DNA from: Platynereis dumerilii
Taxonomy: Eukaryota > Annelida > Polychaeta > Phyllodocida > Nereididae
Assembly (NCBI GenBank): GCA_026936325.1
Contig: JAPTHN010000004.1
Coordinates: 29,691,910 to 29,755,909, forward strand
Direction of reading: 5' to 3'
DNA length: 64,000 nt
Shown here: one piece after another, positions 48,401 to 55,906 of the stretch
How the letters are laid out: each line of letters starts with the position of its first letter
Numbering within the stretch: the stretch's first letter is position 1
Translations under genes and position numbers: made by a program
Notes under the pieces: model-generated
The model's input: the letters and a program-made list of their open reading frames with translations, nothing else
What the model was told of the DNA's origin: nothing
Database searches by the model: none

Positions 48401-51400
48401 ATTACTTTTAATTTAAATGTTTCACAGAAAATGTAATGTGCAGTTATGCCACAATCTTATATATGTAATATGTTTATGATACATAATTATAATTTACATA
48501 AACATAATCTGTCAATGACTGTTATCTATGACTCTTCACTTTCGTTAAACTCGAAAGTATTCAGCATGATTGATTTTTAAAGTTAGTTACAAATGCCGCA
48601 TCGAATAAATTATCTTGTACAAAAAATAGAAATCACGTCGGACTATTGGCGGAGTCATCTATCTATCTTGACAATTTTTTACAGAAATTCCACTGGCTTC
48701 ATGTCAATTAAATTTTTTTAAGTCAGAAGTGAAGTATAATTTATTATCTTACCTAATACTGTGAGTTTGGCAGAAGCAACCAAGGCGGGATTTTGTCCAT
48801 TATCACCAGAGGGCGACACCTGACAGCTGAACTCCGCGTCATCCTCCAACTGAACGTCCTCTATCTTGAGATCATATTCACCTAGAAAAAAATAATTAAA
48901 GTTTTGAATACATGCATAAGAAATTAGAGATGAGATGTTTGGAGTCATAAAACGGGTTCAACTTTGCTTCGGATTCCTCAAAGCCTCAGCTCTCTCAATC
49001 ATTAACACCATATTTTTGAACAATGTTTTTTGAAAAGATTATTTCTTCAGACTGGTAATTTTATCAAATTTCATATGTTGAAAAATTTTATGAAGAACTT
49101 TCAAAATATGATTAATTATTGGTCAGAATGAACATATATTTTCAAAATATCTGATTCAAAATCAGATGCCATAAGTAAAAATCAAACCTTTTTGTTCAAT
49201 CTAGAGCTAAAAGTCCAGTAAAACCATAGGAGAAAGCACCCCACCCTGTTTGATACCATTCTACCAGGATAATCCATAACAATAAATATCAAATGTAGCC
49301 AAACGCCAAGTGGCAGGTCCTGCATTAGATAATGTGAGTAAACACTGACACTTTGTTTGATAACACCCTGAGGTAGATAATGTGTTTTTGGTATACAGCA
49401 GATTTTCCTGTCTGCCTAAGGTAGTAGCAGTAGTAATAGTAATAGTACTAGCAGAACTGTAGAAGTAGGCCTAGTTGGTGGTAGTGCACTTGTTCATGGC
49501 TGGATAGATGATAGGGCTTAATTTCCAGTATTTATGCGCTATTTAGCTTTTTTCCTAGCCCTGGTCAGATGGGATCAGAAGGAGAAGTGAGCCGGAGGGA
49601 GGAAGAGAGAGTGTGAGGAGTTAAAGGGAGCAGGAGAGTCGGAAGTAGGAGAGAGTCAGAGAGGGAATAGGAAAGTTGGAGGGAATAGAAGATAGTTGAA
49701 GGGAGTAGGAGCATCAGAGGAAGTAGGAGTGAGTTGGGGGAAGTTGAAGGGAGTCCCAAGGGGGTAGAAGGGAGTTGGAGGGAGTCAGACAGAGCAGATG
49801 GGAGTTTGAGGGAATGGGAGGGAGTTGGACGAGAGAGTTGAAGTCGGATGCGGGAGTAGGAGAGACTTGGAGGGAGTAGGAGGTTGTCAGAGGGAGTAGA
49901 AGATAGTGTCAGAGAGAGCTGGAGGGAGTCGACAGGATCAGGAGGGAGTTGGAGGGTGTAGGAGAGATTTCGAGAGATTCGGGCGACGAAAAAGAAAAAG
50001 AGTTTTCCACTTTTGTAAACATTCTGGATTTTCTGCACTGTTTAAGCTTAAAGCGCAGATGGATTACACTTTTTCAAAATAAAAACCTAAAACCAGCAAC
50101 TAATTTATCTTAAAGAGGGAGGACAAAATAATTTACAAGCCTTCGCAACAGACGAAAAGTAGCAATTTCTCGCCAATTAACTTATTTTTACGCATAAACA
50201 TTTGACCAATTATCTTCGCATGACATCTATATTTATTGTTGCACATATTGTTATCATAATATCTCATAAATTTCACATTCTCCGCCTTACCTATCTGCTG
50301 GTTGCCAACTACTTCATAGGTGGGGTAGCCAGGGATACTTAAGTCGTCTCCTGTAAAGAAAGAGAACAATCAATTAGCAGAGTGTACATCAAAATGTCAC
50401 AAATATGACGGATGAGTGCAATATTATACAATGTTATACAAGAGTAGAAATAGAACAGGCCCGTAGCCAGGATTTTTTATGGGGTGGTGTGTGAAAAGCA
50501 ATGAAGGGGGGAACTGAGGCCCGTAGGGCCGAAAGTTTGCGGTGGGGGGTCTGGGGGCCGCTCAAGGCCCCCAGAAGCCAACGGATTTTAGACACTCTGA
50601 GACACATTCTGAGCATTCTAGAGAGTTAAATTTGATGGAAAAATTCCCAAAAAACTTCAATATGGTAACATCATTTAAAATGCCAAAGAACACAGTCTTT
50701 GTGAATTTTGACCTTTTCTTATAGCCTGGTCTATACTGATGATCTACTCATATTGCAGAGAAGTTTCATACAATAATATATTAAAAACCAAGTGTTTTGA
50801 GCAAATAATTTTTCAAATCACTGGGTTTTTAATATATATTGTAATGAAAATTCTCTGCGATTTGAGAAAATCATCCATTTTGACTCTTTAAAAAAAGTCA
50901 AATTATGATTTAACATCATGAACCACTTTTGGAGAATTTAATTTAGTATGTGCACTGAAAACACACAGACATACAGGGTTATTTGCAGGTAAATTGGAGA
51001 GGCATTGACTCATGCTATGCTGGGGGCAGTGAGGGTCCTGTAAGAGGGGGTCATTGGAGGAAAAACACAGGAGAGGAAGGAGACAGGAGATTCTACAGAG
51101 GGATGCTAAGCCATACTGAAGAGGCAGGGCAGGATGCATGCATCAGTTATAAGGCGAGAGGTAGAGAAGGAGAATGCAGAGAGGGTAGAGGAAGAGAGTT
51201 TAGAGGCAGGGATGGAGTAGGGCGAGACCTAGGGAGGAGGAAGAGATGAAGGAGACAAAACACAATTGGGGTGAGGGTAGAAAAGGAGTGTCACCAAGGG
51301 AGGTGCAAGAATGGCGGTGACAAGAGCTGGGGAAAAGGGAGTAGCTATTGCTAAGCGGATGAAGAAAGGGAGAGTATGAGTCAGACAGATAGAGGACTAA

Positions 51401-54400
51401 AGAGGGGGAGGATTGATACTTAAGAAGGCTAAAGCTATCAGGAGGCGGCAAGGCAGCCACAAGAGCTTGTATACAGAAGAAGTAGTCCAAACATTGCTTT
51501 TGACTCCAGAAATGTAGTAATGGACAACGCAGAGAGGTGCAAGTCCGAGAGATATAGATGACTAGGGAAGGAGGAAGATGAATAAACCGGAGAAGGTTTG
51601 AGCTAACAGGAGGAAGCAAAAACTAGGGAGGAGTTAGTCTTAGCATTGCTTCTGAATATAGAAATGCAGAAATGTAACTGAGGAGGTGGAAAGCAGAGAG
51701 ATGCTGTAGGTAGAGCGTGAGGAAACATAAGCTAGGGAGAAACCAGTGAGGAAGCTATTATTACTAATTTATTAGGAGCCCCAAGAACTACGGAGTTGGC
51801 AGAAAGGCATACAGAGAGAACGGAGTAATAGATGGAGAAGGCATATATGTTATGTCAGGGTGAGGGCAGACAGGGAGGAGAGAAGAATTGTTGTGGAGGA
51901 GAGAAAAGCTGTTGAGGAAGAAGAAAGGACAAGGAGGAGACAGATGGGAAGACTAGATGTGGCTGCATTAGGAGGCGGCAGCGAGAGAGTAATTTGAGAG
52001 GCCCAAGAGATGGAGGAGGGGTGCAGAGACACAGGAAGCAAGAGCTAAGGAGGGGGAAAGAGCTTTTGGGGAGGAGACTAGAACTGGTTGGACACAGAAA
52101 GGGATAATGTAGGGAGGGGAGTGTCAGAGATAGCTAGAATGAGAGTAACTGGAGAGATTGGAGGATAACATGGAGGAGGGAATGGCTGGGGAAGAGATGC
52201 ATGGAAAAGGAGAAACCCAGAGAGAGAGGAAGGAGCCATAAACGAGGGAGGAGGCAGCGAGGGATGTCTTGAGAGGAAAGTGACTGAAGAAGGAGGAGGC
52301 ACACGGGGAGGAGAGAATCATTGTGCCCCCCCCCCCCAAAAATATTCCTATTTAAGGGCCTGATTTTAAATTACTTTCTTTTGTTTTTGGAGTTTCGTTT
52401 CCCCTTTTCCTCACTTTCCCTTTTTAGAAATTGCCGGAAGTTCTGGTATATATCGGGCAGTGCAAACACACCCTTCACACACCTTGGCCATAATATTATT
52501 TTGAAATTTCATAATTTAGAGTAGAGCCACATGGACCTTATGTTTAACAGCAATACAACTTTGCATGCTGGTACATGCTCTGTCCCTCAAGACCATTCAG
52601 GGTTTCTTTGTGAGGGGAGGCCTCATGATAGGATACACCCCCTGCTCCCTTCTCTTATTCCCGCAATATCAGTTATCCCCCATTTTGCCCCCCATTTTTC
52701 CCGCTCTTCCCCCTTCTACCCCCTCTTCCCCTCTTGCCCCCACTTCCCCCGACTTCCCCCCTCTTGCCCCCGCTTCCCCCTCTTGCCCCCGCTTCCCTCG
52801 ATTTACCCCGCCCCCTCTTCCCCATTACCCACTCTTGCTCCCGTTTCCCCCACATAACCTCTGGCTCCTCATTCCCCCCAATTTCCCTGCCTTTCCCCCT
52901 CACTGCCTCTAATTAAGTTTTCTTATCTTAGCGTTATCCCATAGGCGGGGGGGGGGGGATAGTGTTTCTTCTCAACACCACTGCCTACTACAATTTTAGA
53001 TGTAAAGTTTCTTCAGCCTCATTGCCCAGTGCCCATCCACACAAAAACGCCTCCCATATATGGATGAGTCACATTGTGTAATTCTTTTCTTGGAAAAAAA
53101 TACAAGTAACCTCTTGAAATCGAAGAAGAATATTCTGATACCCCCTCTTTTAAAAATACTACAATCTAGGCCTATTTAAAGAAATTCTGATTTGTCCCTC
53201 AAATGGTTGCTGTGTTTCTTGAGCAATGCATACATTTATTTTTGTTTGGAAATAAATCCAATCAGAAAGCATATTGCAACTGCTTGAACCGACATTCGCG
53301 GATTCTCGCCAAAAACGCGTAAGATCATTGTGGATTCAAGGGGGAGGTTGGGCTGTGGGGGGGTGTGTACACACCCTACACACCCCCCCTGGCTACGGGC
53401 CTGTAGAAGATATACAGTCAGATGAAACACAGGTGCTTCAAGAGTAACTCAACCAGACAATAGCAATATATTTTCTTAGTTTCACATTATCGGCTGATCA
53501 GGGTGTCTGTGTCCATCCAATATCTCATAAAATATTAACGATAGGAATTTTTTGCGATAAAATACAAGAAAATACATGAGGATTTTATCTACCTTTATAG
53601 GACAATATTGCAATTATTTGCTGCGAAATAATCTGCAAAATGTCCAAATGACTTTCATGATACGCCTAGAACTACCTGCACGTTGAGAATGAAAATGTAC
53701 CTTAAACTTCTCATCTGAGACAAAAATTGTGCCTAAAACTAAGAAGATTGCACACCCCGCTTTACTCTGAAGTGCTCAATTGTTCGGAGTCCGAGGACTA
53801 TATAAAAATGTTCTTGGAACATCCTCAGTAATACTCAGTGATAAACCTACTCAAATAACACCATTCACATCAGCTGCATTTTATGATCATATTTCTATAC
53901 TTGTATGATACAACTCTGCAGGGTTGAAATTGGCCAAATTTATTGGGAGTCAATAGCTCAAAATTCTGCTATTACAGAAATTTGTGTTTAAGTTGACAAC
54001 TGGCTTTTTCTACAATGGGTTTTTAGTCAAATGTTTGTTAGCTTTTTTATTGAGAAGAAAATGCATCCTGTCACAATCTGCTGAAGCTGTCAGTGGGATA
54101 ATATTATGGTTATTTTGATGCAATTGTGACTCTATATTTGACAGTGCAATCAGCTAAAATTGTGCAATTGTTCAAAAAACTGTTTATAATATGTGGCATC
54201 CTGTGCTCAGGTCACGAACGGTGCATAGTAATGAGGTAGAGAAGCTCAGTGTCAAATCAAATCAGAAAACAAACAATGGCATTTTGTCCAACAAAAAGGA
54301 AACTGTGAAAACAACTTTTTGTCCCATTCATCATCATCATGTACAACATGTACAATGTACATGTATAAACACGAATTTATAGACTACTGAATCAAATATC

Positions 54401-55114
54401 AGATACACTTGAGCTGAGTTGTCATTGAAATGTGGCACATTTCTTTATAATTCCCATCATGAAACCATCAACGTCCATGTCGCGTATTTGTTTTTTGGCA
54501 AAATTTCCCCGACGTGGTGACCTTGGTCAAATTTGAAATTTCCCTGACCAGTCAGGGAATAAACCTTCACATGAGGACTATTGCAATTCCAGTTGAGTCC
54601 TGGCCCTGACAGGATGATTGAGTGTGTGGGGTTGATCAGTTGGGTATCAGAAGAAAGTCTGATCTCTATGCAGCCATCCTCACCACACACCAGCATGACA
54701 GTAGCGGGACTTATTATGTCAACTTCCCAAATTCTACTTTTATAAATAATATAATCGAGGTATAGGCCTAAATTATAAACGCCATTAAAGGCACCAATCA
54801 TGCAGATGCAAGGGCGGCAAACTAATTATCCAATAGGAATTAAGTACTTCGCTCTAGCCACCTGGTAATAATTTAGGGAAATTTTGAACAGTAAAATTGG
54901 TCTAACCACTCTAGATACACGCATAACAATATCAACAGTTAGTCAACTATCCTCAAAGAACAAAGACATATTTCCTCACCTAAACCAAAGCCATTCTTTG
55001 TCCACTGCAACTGGCCTTCCATGTTGTTGACGCGACATTTCAAAATGGCCGTCTGGCTGCTGATGACTTCTAAATCGGACGGTTCTTCTCTGAATGACTG
55101 TAGTCCATGACAAA
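33541..55114 (-). CDS. nphs1-like: Nephrin-type Ig-superfamily adhesion receptor (27 exons, signal-peptide exon missing)
   Basis: A type I membrane adhesion protein read right to left. Twenty-seven exons with GT-AG borders join in frame: 3896 nt, about 1298 residues without the signal exon (human nephrin about 1241). Order: Ig1 (about residues 1-108), Ig2 (109-215), Ig3 (216-312), Ig4 (313-412), Ig5 (413-509), Ig6 (510-610), a cysteine-less Ig-like unit (611-722), Ig8 (723-815), Ig9 (816-916), FN3 (917-1012), transmembrane helix (about 1028-1052) and a tail of about 240 residues with many tyrosines, PPPPPPP and a C-terminal RGHLV. Eight canonical Ig with a spacer after the sixth, one FN3 and this C-terminus are nephrin traits (fly Sns/Hibris, worm SYG-2 are relatives). 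Family role: heterophilic adhesion with Kirrel/Neph proteins at slit diaphragms, myoblast and synapse contacts. Orthology is strong inference. Confidence 0.93.
33941..34100 (-). CDS. nphs1-like: Nephrin-type exon: cytoplasmic tail 4
   Basis: Encodes GSQLQLPGSKQDPPPLPGRN, IDTPPGSNPPLPSRNYAPED and IPPRSSRY. Several PP.LP(G/S)R cores are potential SH3 ligands. Phase 0 in, 1 out. Confidence 0.9.
34550..34695 (-). CDS. nphs1-like: Nephrin-type exon: cytoplasmic tail 3
   Basis: Encodes VRNKLGLSQPHLSPEEDEEI, YADQLRKKQRQFTGGNIDKR and RSDGAGTPR. Acidic then strongly basic, probably a short helix. The donor gtatgt and phase 0 exit fit the next exon. Confidence 0.87.
34750..34930 (-). repeat. SINE family A copy in a nephrin intron
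   Basis: Minus-oriented: tttatgca, gatgactgaaactgctgtcc, aatataggtc, then ggctttgaacctgagtcccag and gctaccacctgagct of the tRNA-like head. It ends about 35 bp from the exon at 34966, on the donor side. Confidence 0.8.
34966..35173 (-). CDS. nphs1-like: Nephrin-type exon: cytoplasmic tail 2
   Basis: Encodes DPDEMRRFLHPGHAGPPGYP, then IDFYGPTSVYATPSHPD, APPYDQQ, PVPYGSK and PIYMDDKYGPLP. Proline-rich with eight tyrosines. A minus-strand frame running on from 34965 to 34718 is intron read-through. Phase 0 in, 1 out. Confidence 0.9.
35433..35554 (-). CDS. nphs1-like: Nephrin-type exon: cytoplasmic tail 1
   Basis: Encodes VEMFNGPTDDTKSYTTYEDR then DFYDDQRVYG: five tyrosines in acidic surroundings, plausible kinase and SH2 sites. 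Phase 1 in, 0 out. Confidence 0.9.
35720..35872 (-). CDS. nphs1-like: Nephrin-type exon: transmembrane helix
   Basis: Encodes an acidic juxtamembrane stretch (PPEAVEMADEV), the hydrophobic helix from PLIIILTVSIIGMV to LLILFFI and the basic stop-transfer IRRRNRRKFDK. Phase 1 both ends. Confidence 0.94.
36320..36470. repeat. Inverted ATCT/AGAT microsatellite
   Basis: About seven tatc units (36349-36376) run into atagatctatagata and about fifteen agat units to about 36440. The junction is a palindrome, so the block can fold as a hairpin. Broken GATA units continue to 36670. Confidence 0.95.
37159..37257 (-). CDS. nphs1-like: Nephrin-type exon: fibronectin III, last part
   Basis: Encodes DLSLGTEYIMTVRGRNSLGD and GPFQERPIRVTTS. 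L..GTEY...VR.RN.LGDG is the FN3 E-G region. Phase 1 both ends. Confidence 0.93.
37578..37766 (-). CDS. nphs1-like: Nephrin-type exon: fibronectin III, first part
   Basis: Encodes TKPDMPYNLQLVNATHDSI, TISWTPGFDGGSEQTFQIRY, then INVHPPQTSVFTVPG. SW.PGFDGG..Q.F.(I/V)RY is the FN3 signature of nephrin, Sns and Hibris. Phase 1 both ends. Confidence 0.94.
38335..38518 (-). CDS. nphs1-like: Nephrin-type exon: Ig9, C-half
   Basis: Encodes GGELLDISTPKYTTEERKT, LHVANVSQDDYGQYVC, VAKNILGEDSRIVNLDG. DDYG.Y.C.A.N.LG is the conserved F-G region of last Ig domains in nephrin relatives. Donor gtacgt; phase 0 in, 1 out. Confidence 0.93.
38650..38805 (-). repeat. SINE family A copy, decayed
   Basis: Contains aaggatgactgaaactgctg, tccaatacaggttc, gggaatcaaacctgtgattcc; the head is degraded. 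Lies in the intron between the two halves of Ig9. Confidence 0.7.
39074..39192 (-). CDS. nphs1-like: Nephrin-type exon: Ig9 (eighth canonical), N-half
   Basis: Encodes SPEIDQSPALGKAASEKFET, GTLTCRAAGAPAVSFAWYK. LTCRA.GAP...F.WY is the nephrin/Sns pattern for the last Ig. Phase 1 in, 0 out. Confidence 0.93.
39542..39681 (-). CDS. nphs1-like: Nephrin-type exon: Ig8, C-half
   Basis: Encodes KIEYQAGKSTLIINNVTKGD, TGTFTCVADNGVGDPAMAKA and VIV. D.G.FTC.ADNGVG is a textbook Ig F-G hairpin. Phase 2 in, 1 out. Confidence 0.93.
40122..40260 (-). CDS. nphs1-like: Nephrin-type exon: Ig8 (seventh canonical), N-half
   Basis: Encodes YPAEVLIEKVESIAEAEST, ITVDCMAKGNPIKEDTIKW, RRKDYDMA. Cys and Trp spaced as in Ig domains; mid-domain intron in phase 2. 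Confidence 0.91.
40943..41163 (-). CDS. nphs1-like: Nephrin-type exon: cysteine-less Ig-like unit, C-half
   Basis: Encodes YKNDELILFGEEEKEEGSE, a charged insert with KKERKRR, then SDSGKYTVKAVNSEGENSL and EVDV. The F strand reads D.GKYTVKAVN, with Val where Cys is usual, so both disulfide cysteines are absent. Enters in phase 2, leaves in phase 1. Confidence 0.9.
41414..41763. mobile_element. MITE with taccgtatttcctc ends
   Basis: Inverted ends at 41414-41427 and 41750-41763, perfect over 14 bp and similar further in (gtctcaaata, gcctgtctcg recur inside). The ends are TA on both sides, consistent with a TA target and a Tc1/mariner-type origin. 350 bp, in the intron splitting the cysteine-less Ig-like unit. 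Confidence 0.7.
41870..41984 (-). CDS. nphs1-like: Nephrin-type exon: cysteine-less Ig-like unit, N-half
   Basis: Encodes VPYFPEDTPKTFKVKEGEST, LIDISAIANPATGINYTW. The layout is that of an Ig B-C-strand region, but the B-strand Cys is replaced (IDISAIANP). It sits where vertebrate nephrin has its spacer, after Ig6. Ends in phase 2. Confidence 0.9.
42184..42349 (-). CDS. nphs1-like: Nephrin-type exon: Ig6, C-half
   Basis: Encodes GIGGGIHEADFGGKSTVSKL, then DNGKIYACRATNPLLERAVS and VTLDV. YACRATN gives the second cysteine; GG.ST.S.L.M recalls Kirrel/Sns. Phase 0 in, 1 out. Confidence 0.92.
42423..42553 (-). repeat. SINE family A body
   Basis: gatgattgggactttgtgtc, ctgtatttatgca, gcaatgaggcaatagatgatt, cataggtccagttgacccg in family order; the head is missing. 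Confidence 0.75.
42864..43000 (-). CDS. nphs1-like: Nephrin-type exon: Ig6, N-half
   Basis: Encodes PPANLEITTDPEMPRAGQPL, TITCKSGTSNPASVLTWWS, DGRQLQ. G.PLT(I/L)TC.SG.SNPAS.L(T)W is characteristic of nephrin-type Ig domains. Phase 1 in, 0 out. Confidence 0.93.
43057..43274 (-). repeat. tRNA-derived SINE family A, near full length
   Basis: Best copy with the copy at 55716. On the minus strand: tRNA-like head (A-box region, B-box ggttcgaatcc at about 43196-43206), then body ggtcacc, ccaatataggac, ggatgattgaaac, gctaattagaat, and a 3' end atcatccattgatcc. About 215 bp, (gat)-rich tail. Confidence 0.85.
43671..43835 (-). CDS. nphs1-like: Nephrin-type exon: Ig5, C-half
   Basis: Encodes GDKELQGAVRVTGKIV, SFILKPNDNQAEYQC and SATNPATEEPLVATVRLTV. 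D.(A)EYQCSATN is the F strand. Lacks any ATG-initiated frame of note, but borders and phases (1 and 1) fit exactly. Confidence 0.91.
44025..44354. mobile_element. hAT-like MITE (cagggtaccc) with 5-bp duplication
   Basis: Ends cagggtacccac and gtggggaccctg, imperfect inverted. Direct repeat cattt at 44020-44024 and 44355-44359. The interior carries many ttttccctg words near the right end. 330 bp. Confidence 0.78.
44656..44781 (-). CDS. nphs1-like: Nephrin-type exon: Ig5, N-half
   Basis: Encodes PPEAPTISGYSEGREV, GKILSLTCTAVGGNPLATL and KWTK. Cys and Trp as expected. Unlike most neighbours the mid-domain intron is in phase 1. Confidence 0.92.
44860..44970. mobile_element. Short GGAGTC-type hAT MITE
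   Basis: Left end cagagctttggag, right end gactccaaagccctg: inverted and the same terminus as at 62160-62174. No clear flanking duplication remains. 111 bp. Confidence 0.55.
45150..45282 (-). CDS. nphs1-like: Nephrin-type exon: Ig4, C-half
   Basis: Encodes SQIKVKLTDQENNVVYQC, HATNDAMGQTVVDTATLTV. YQCHATN supplies the second cysteine. Phase 0 in, 1 out. Confidence 0.92.
45672..45838 (-). CDS. nphs1-like: Nephrin-type exon: Ig4, N-half
   Basis: Encodes APEDVKITGHQDAKAGESI, TLTCESAISNPPAAITWFS and RGRQIPG. GES.TLTC.S..SNPPA.ITW is the classic nephrin/Kirrel Ig pattern. Phase 1 in, 0 out. Confidence 0.93.
46031..46217. mobile_element. PIF/Harbinger-like MITE with A/T homopolymer core
   Basis: Ends ggccacacataattgat (46031-46047) and its inverse (46201-46217); the match continues through tttagcttc with few changes. 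TTA flanks both sides (46028-46030, 46218-46220), the Harbinger-type target. The middle is runs of A and T. Confidence 0.75.
46437..46617 (-). CDS. nphs1-like: Nephrin-type exon: Ig3, C-half
   Basis: Encodes VYWYKNGKELD, FTVQPNDNSAVYRCEASN and FKLTVQ. Trp in YWYKNG and Cys in YRCEASN complete the domain. Phase 0 in, 1 out. Confidence 0.92.
46880..47035 (-). repeat. Repeat C (SINE-like tail)
   Basis: Reverse complement of 208-345: cccctggtgtggggaga, ccttccactga, cagcgcccctgggcgga, tacaggaacattgcccaagg. Its border next to the Ig3 exon at 47120 is about 85 bp away. Confidence 0.75.
47120..47229 (-). CDS. nphs1-like: Nephrin-type exon: Ig3, N-half
   Basis: Encodes PPGQPKVSGYVNGQVV, then DTLKLVCTSEGGNPLAQ. 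LVC is the B strand cysteine and GGNPLA the typical B-C turn; the Trp comes in the next exon. Phase 1 in, 0 out. Confidence 0.92.
47407..48012. repeat. Two related 60-bp segments either side of an exon
   Basis: About 47407-47466 (taagagcgtcttaaaatacc, acacaaac, ggcatttcttacagatct) and about 47953-48012 (taagagtctcgaaaaacacc, acacaaac, ggcatttcgtgcagatcg) are similar direct copies. They flank the Ig2 C-half exon (47617-47767). Confidence 0.5.
47617..47767 (-). CDS. nphs1-like: Nephrin-type exon: Ig2, C-half
   Basis: Encodes SRLTIEPKDEDNGAYFTC followed by SASNQASVPRKTTVMLSV: D.G.YFTC is the canonical F strand. Phase 0 in, 1 out. Confidence 0.92.
48198..48367 (-). CDS. nphs1-like: Nephrin-type exon: Ig2, N-half
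   Basis: Encodes VPPEAPSINGFPNGSI, ESITLNCSSINGKPAAKLSW and the end EEEADYQ. Cys of LNCSS and Trp of LSW are the Ig core. Enters in phase 1, leaves in phase 0. Confidence 0.92.
48753..48881 (-). CDS. nphs1-like: Nephrin-type exon: Ig1, last part
   Basis: Encodes GEYDLKIEDVQLEDDAEFSC then QVSPSG and AKLTVL. The YDL.I.....DDA.F.C pattern is the Ig F strand with the second disulfide cysteine; LTVL closes the domain. Phase 1 both ends. Confidence 0.92.
49503..49562 (-). repeat. SINE family A 3' end
   Basis: gatgatagggcttaatttcc then agtatttatgcgc: only the tail of the family. Confidence 0.55.
49565..49985. repeat. Purine-rich ggagtNggagg minisatellite
   Basis: Degenerate tandem units of ggagggagtaggag/ggagtcagag on the plus strand. 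A 157-residue Ser/Leu/Pro frame on the other strand is a by-product of the repeat, not a gene. Confidence 0.85.
50291..50350 (-). CDS. nphs1-like: Nephrin-type exon: Ig1, middle
   Basis: A 60-nt exon, phase 1 both ends, encoding GDDLSIPGYPTYEVVGNQQ. The pattern L..(W/Y)P.Y.(V)(V)G is the corresponding strand of Kirrel/nephrin Ig1. A 4.6 kb intron lies before it and 1.4 kb after. Confidence 0.88.
50456..53403. mobile_element. 2.9 kb element with 16-bp inverted ends and 5-bp duplication
   Basis: caggcccgtagccagg at 50456-50471 and its exact inverse at 53388-53403. Direct repeat tagaa at 50451-50455 and 53404-53408. Inside: purine-rich low-complexity DNA from about 50990 to 52320, a C-run, then C-rich cttccccctcttgccccc repeats at about 52670-52915 and a G-run at 52946. 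No transposase frame recognised, so non-autonomous. It occupies the intron inside Ig1. Confidence 0.75.
53410..54979. other. Intron sequence without recognised content
   Basis: Rest of the long Ig1 intron. No exon-like frame with fitting phase seen. Confidence 0.45.
54980..55114 (-). CDS. nphs1-like: Nephrin-type exon: Ig1, first part
   Basis: First certain exon. Encodes VCHGLQSFREEPSDLEV, then AILKCRVNN and LQWTKNGFGLG. The F.EEP.D start and QWTK.G.(A/G)LG are shared by Kirrel and nephrin first domains. Acceptor and donor gtgagg are good; phase 1 at both ends. Confidence 0.9.
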
Positions 55115-55583
55115 CTGTAAAAGAAAATGATAAAAATTTAGTAATTTTACATAAATCTACAGATTTTGGATGGGTTTTTAAAAATAGATAAACAAAATTA
55201 AAGAAAGCTTTCAAAATCCAAGAATAACTCCAACGTTATATGAATAATTAGACAACAAGTACGAATGACGATTGCATGTACAATGCATGGCTGATTGTTC
55301 CGTTGAACAATGATTACCTTAAACGTATCGAGAGGTATTCTGAATTAATATTTATTATTCTGAATTAAGGTGAGTCTTTCAGTTACTCCCTGAGTGACCA
55401 AGAGCAACTTGACGGTTGAAACTATGAATCTTCATTATGTCACATGGTTCAATACAAATAGTCTTGCAAAAAAAACACAACTCCATGTTTTTTTCATGTG
55501 ATGTTGAGTGCAGACAGGCAAATGTCAAAGTGTTATTTGCTTTCATAACAACTGATGTACTTGTCACATGCAAAAATTGTGAT

Positions 55584-55700
55584 GGGGGGGATTAACTCAG
55601 TTGGTAGCGCATTGGGTTGGCAATGGCTGGGTCCAGGGTTCGATTCCAATTGAGCCAGGTCACCCAGACTTATGTTGGACAGCAGTAGGCCCACCATTTC
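55584..55700 (+). repeat. SINE family A head and start of body
   Basis: ggggattaactcagttggta (A-box) and ggttcgattcc (B-box), about 45 bp apart, then aggtcacccagacttatgtt and ggacagcag. Truncated after that. It lies head-on against the next copy. Confidence 0.8.
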
Positions 55701-55715
55701 ATAATTTAATTTGAC

Positions 55716-55906
55716 AGATGGATGATTGAGGCTTTACCTCCTGTATTGATGCACACAAATTAGGCTAATTAGGACTGGAGTAAGATGATTGAAACTGCTG
55801 TCCAATCTAGGTCCAGGTTACCTGATCAGAGCTGGAATTCGAACCCAAAATATATCCAGCGGTTGAGAGTCTCGAAAGCTACCAACTTAGCGAACCCTGT
55901 TTCCCA
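55716..55906 (-). repeat. SINE family A, near full length
   Basis: From gatggatgattgaggcttta through gattgaaactgctgtccaat, taggtccaggttacctgatc, to ggaattcgaaccc (B-box) and the head end agcgaaccctg. Opposite in direction to the copy 15 bp to its left. Confidence 0.85.

Noticed and set aside
49565-50038. 157-residue Ser/Leu/Pro-rich frame on the minus strand
   Set aside because: It is low-complexity translation of a purine-rich minisatellite, with no domain.
50983-52912. Several Arg/Gly/Glu- or Pro/Ser-rich frames on both strands
   Set aside because: All fall in the purine- or C-rich interior of the 2.9 kb element and have biased composition only.
33541-55114. Identification as a Kirrel/Neph or hemicentin protein
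   Set aside because: Kirrel has five Ig and no FN3; hemicentin has far more Ig, EGF domains and no membrane helix.
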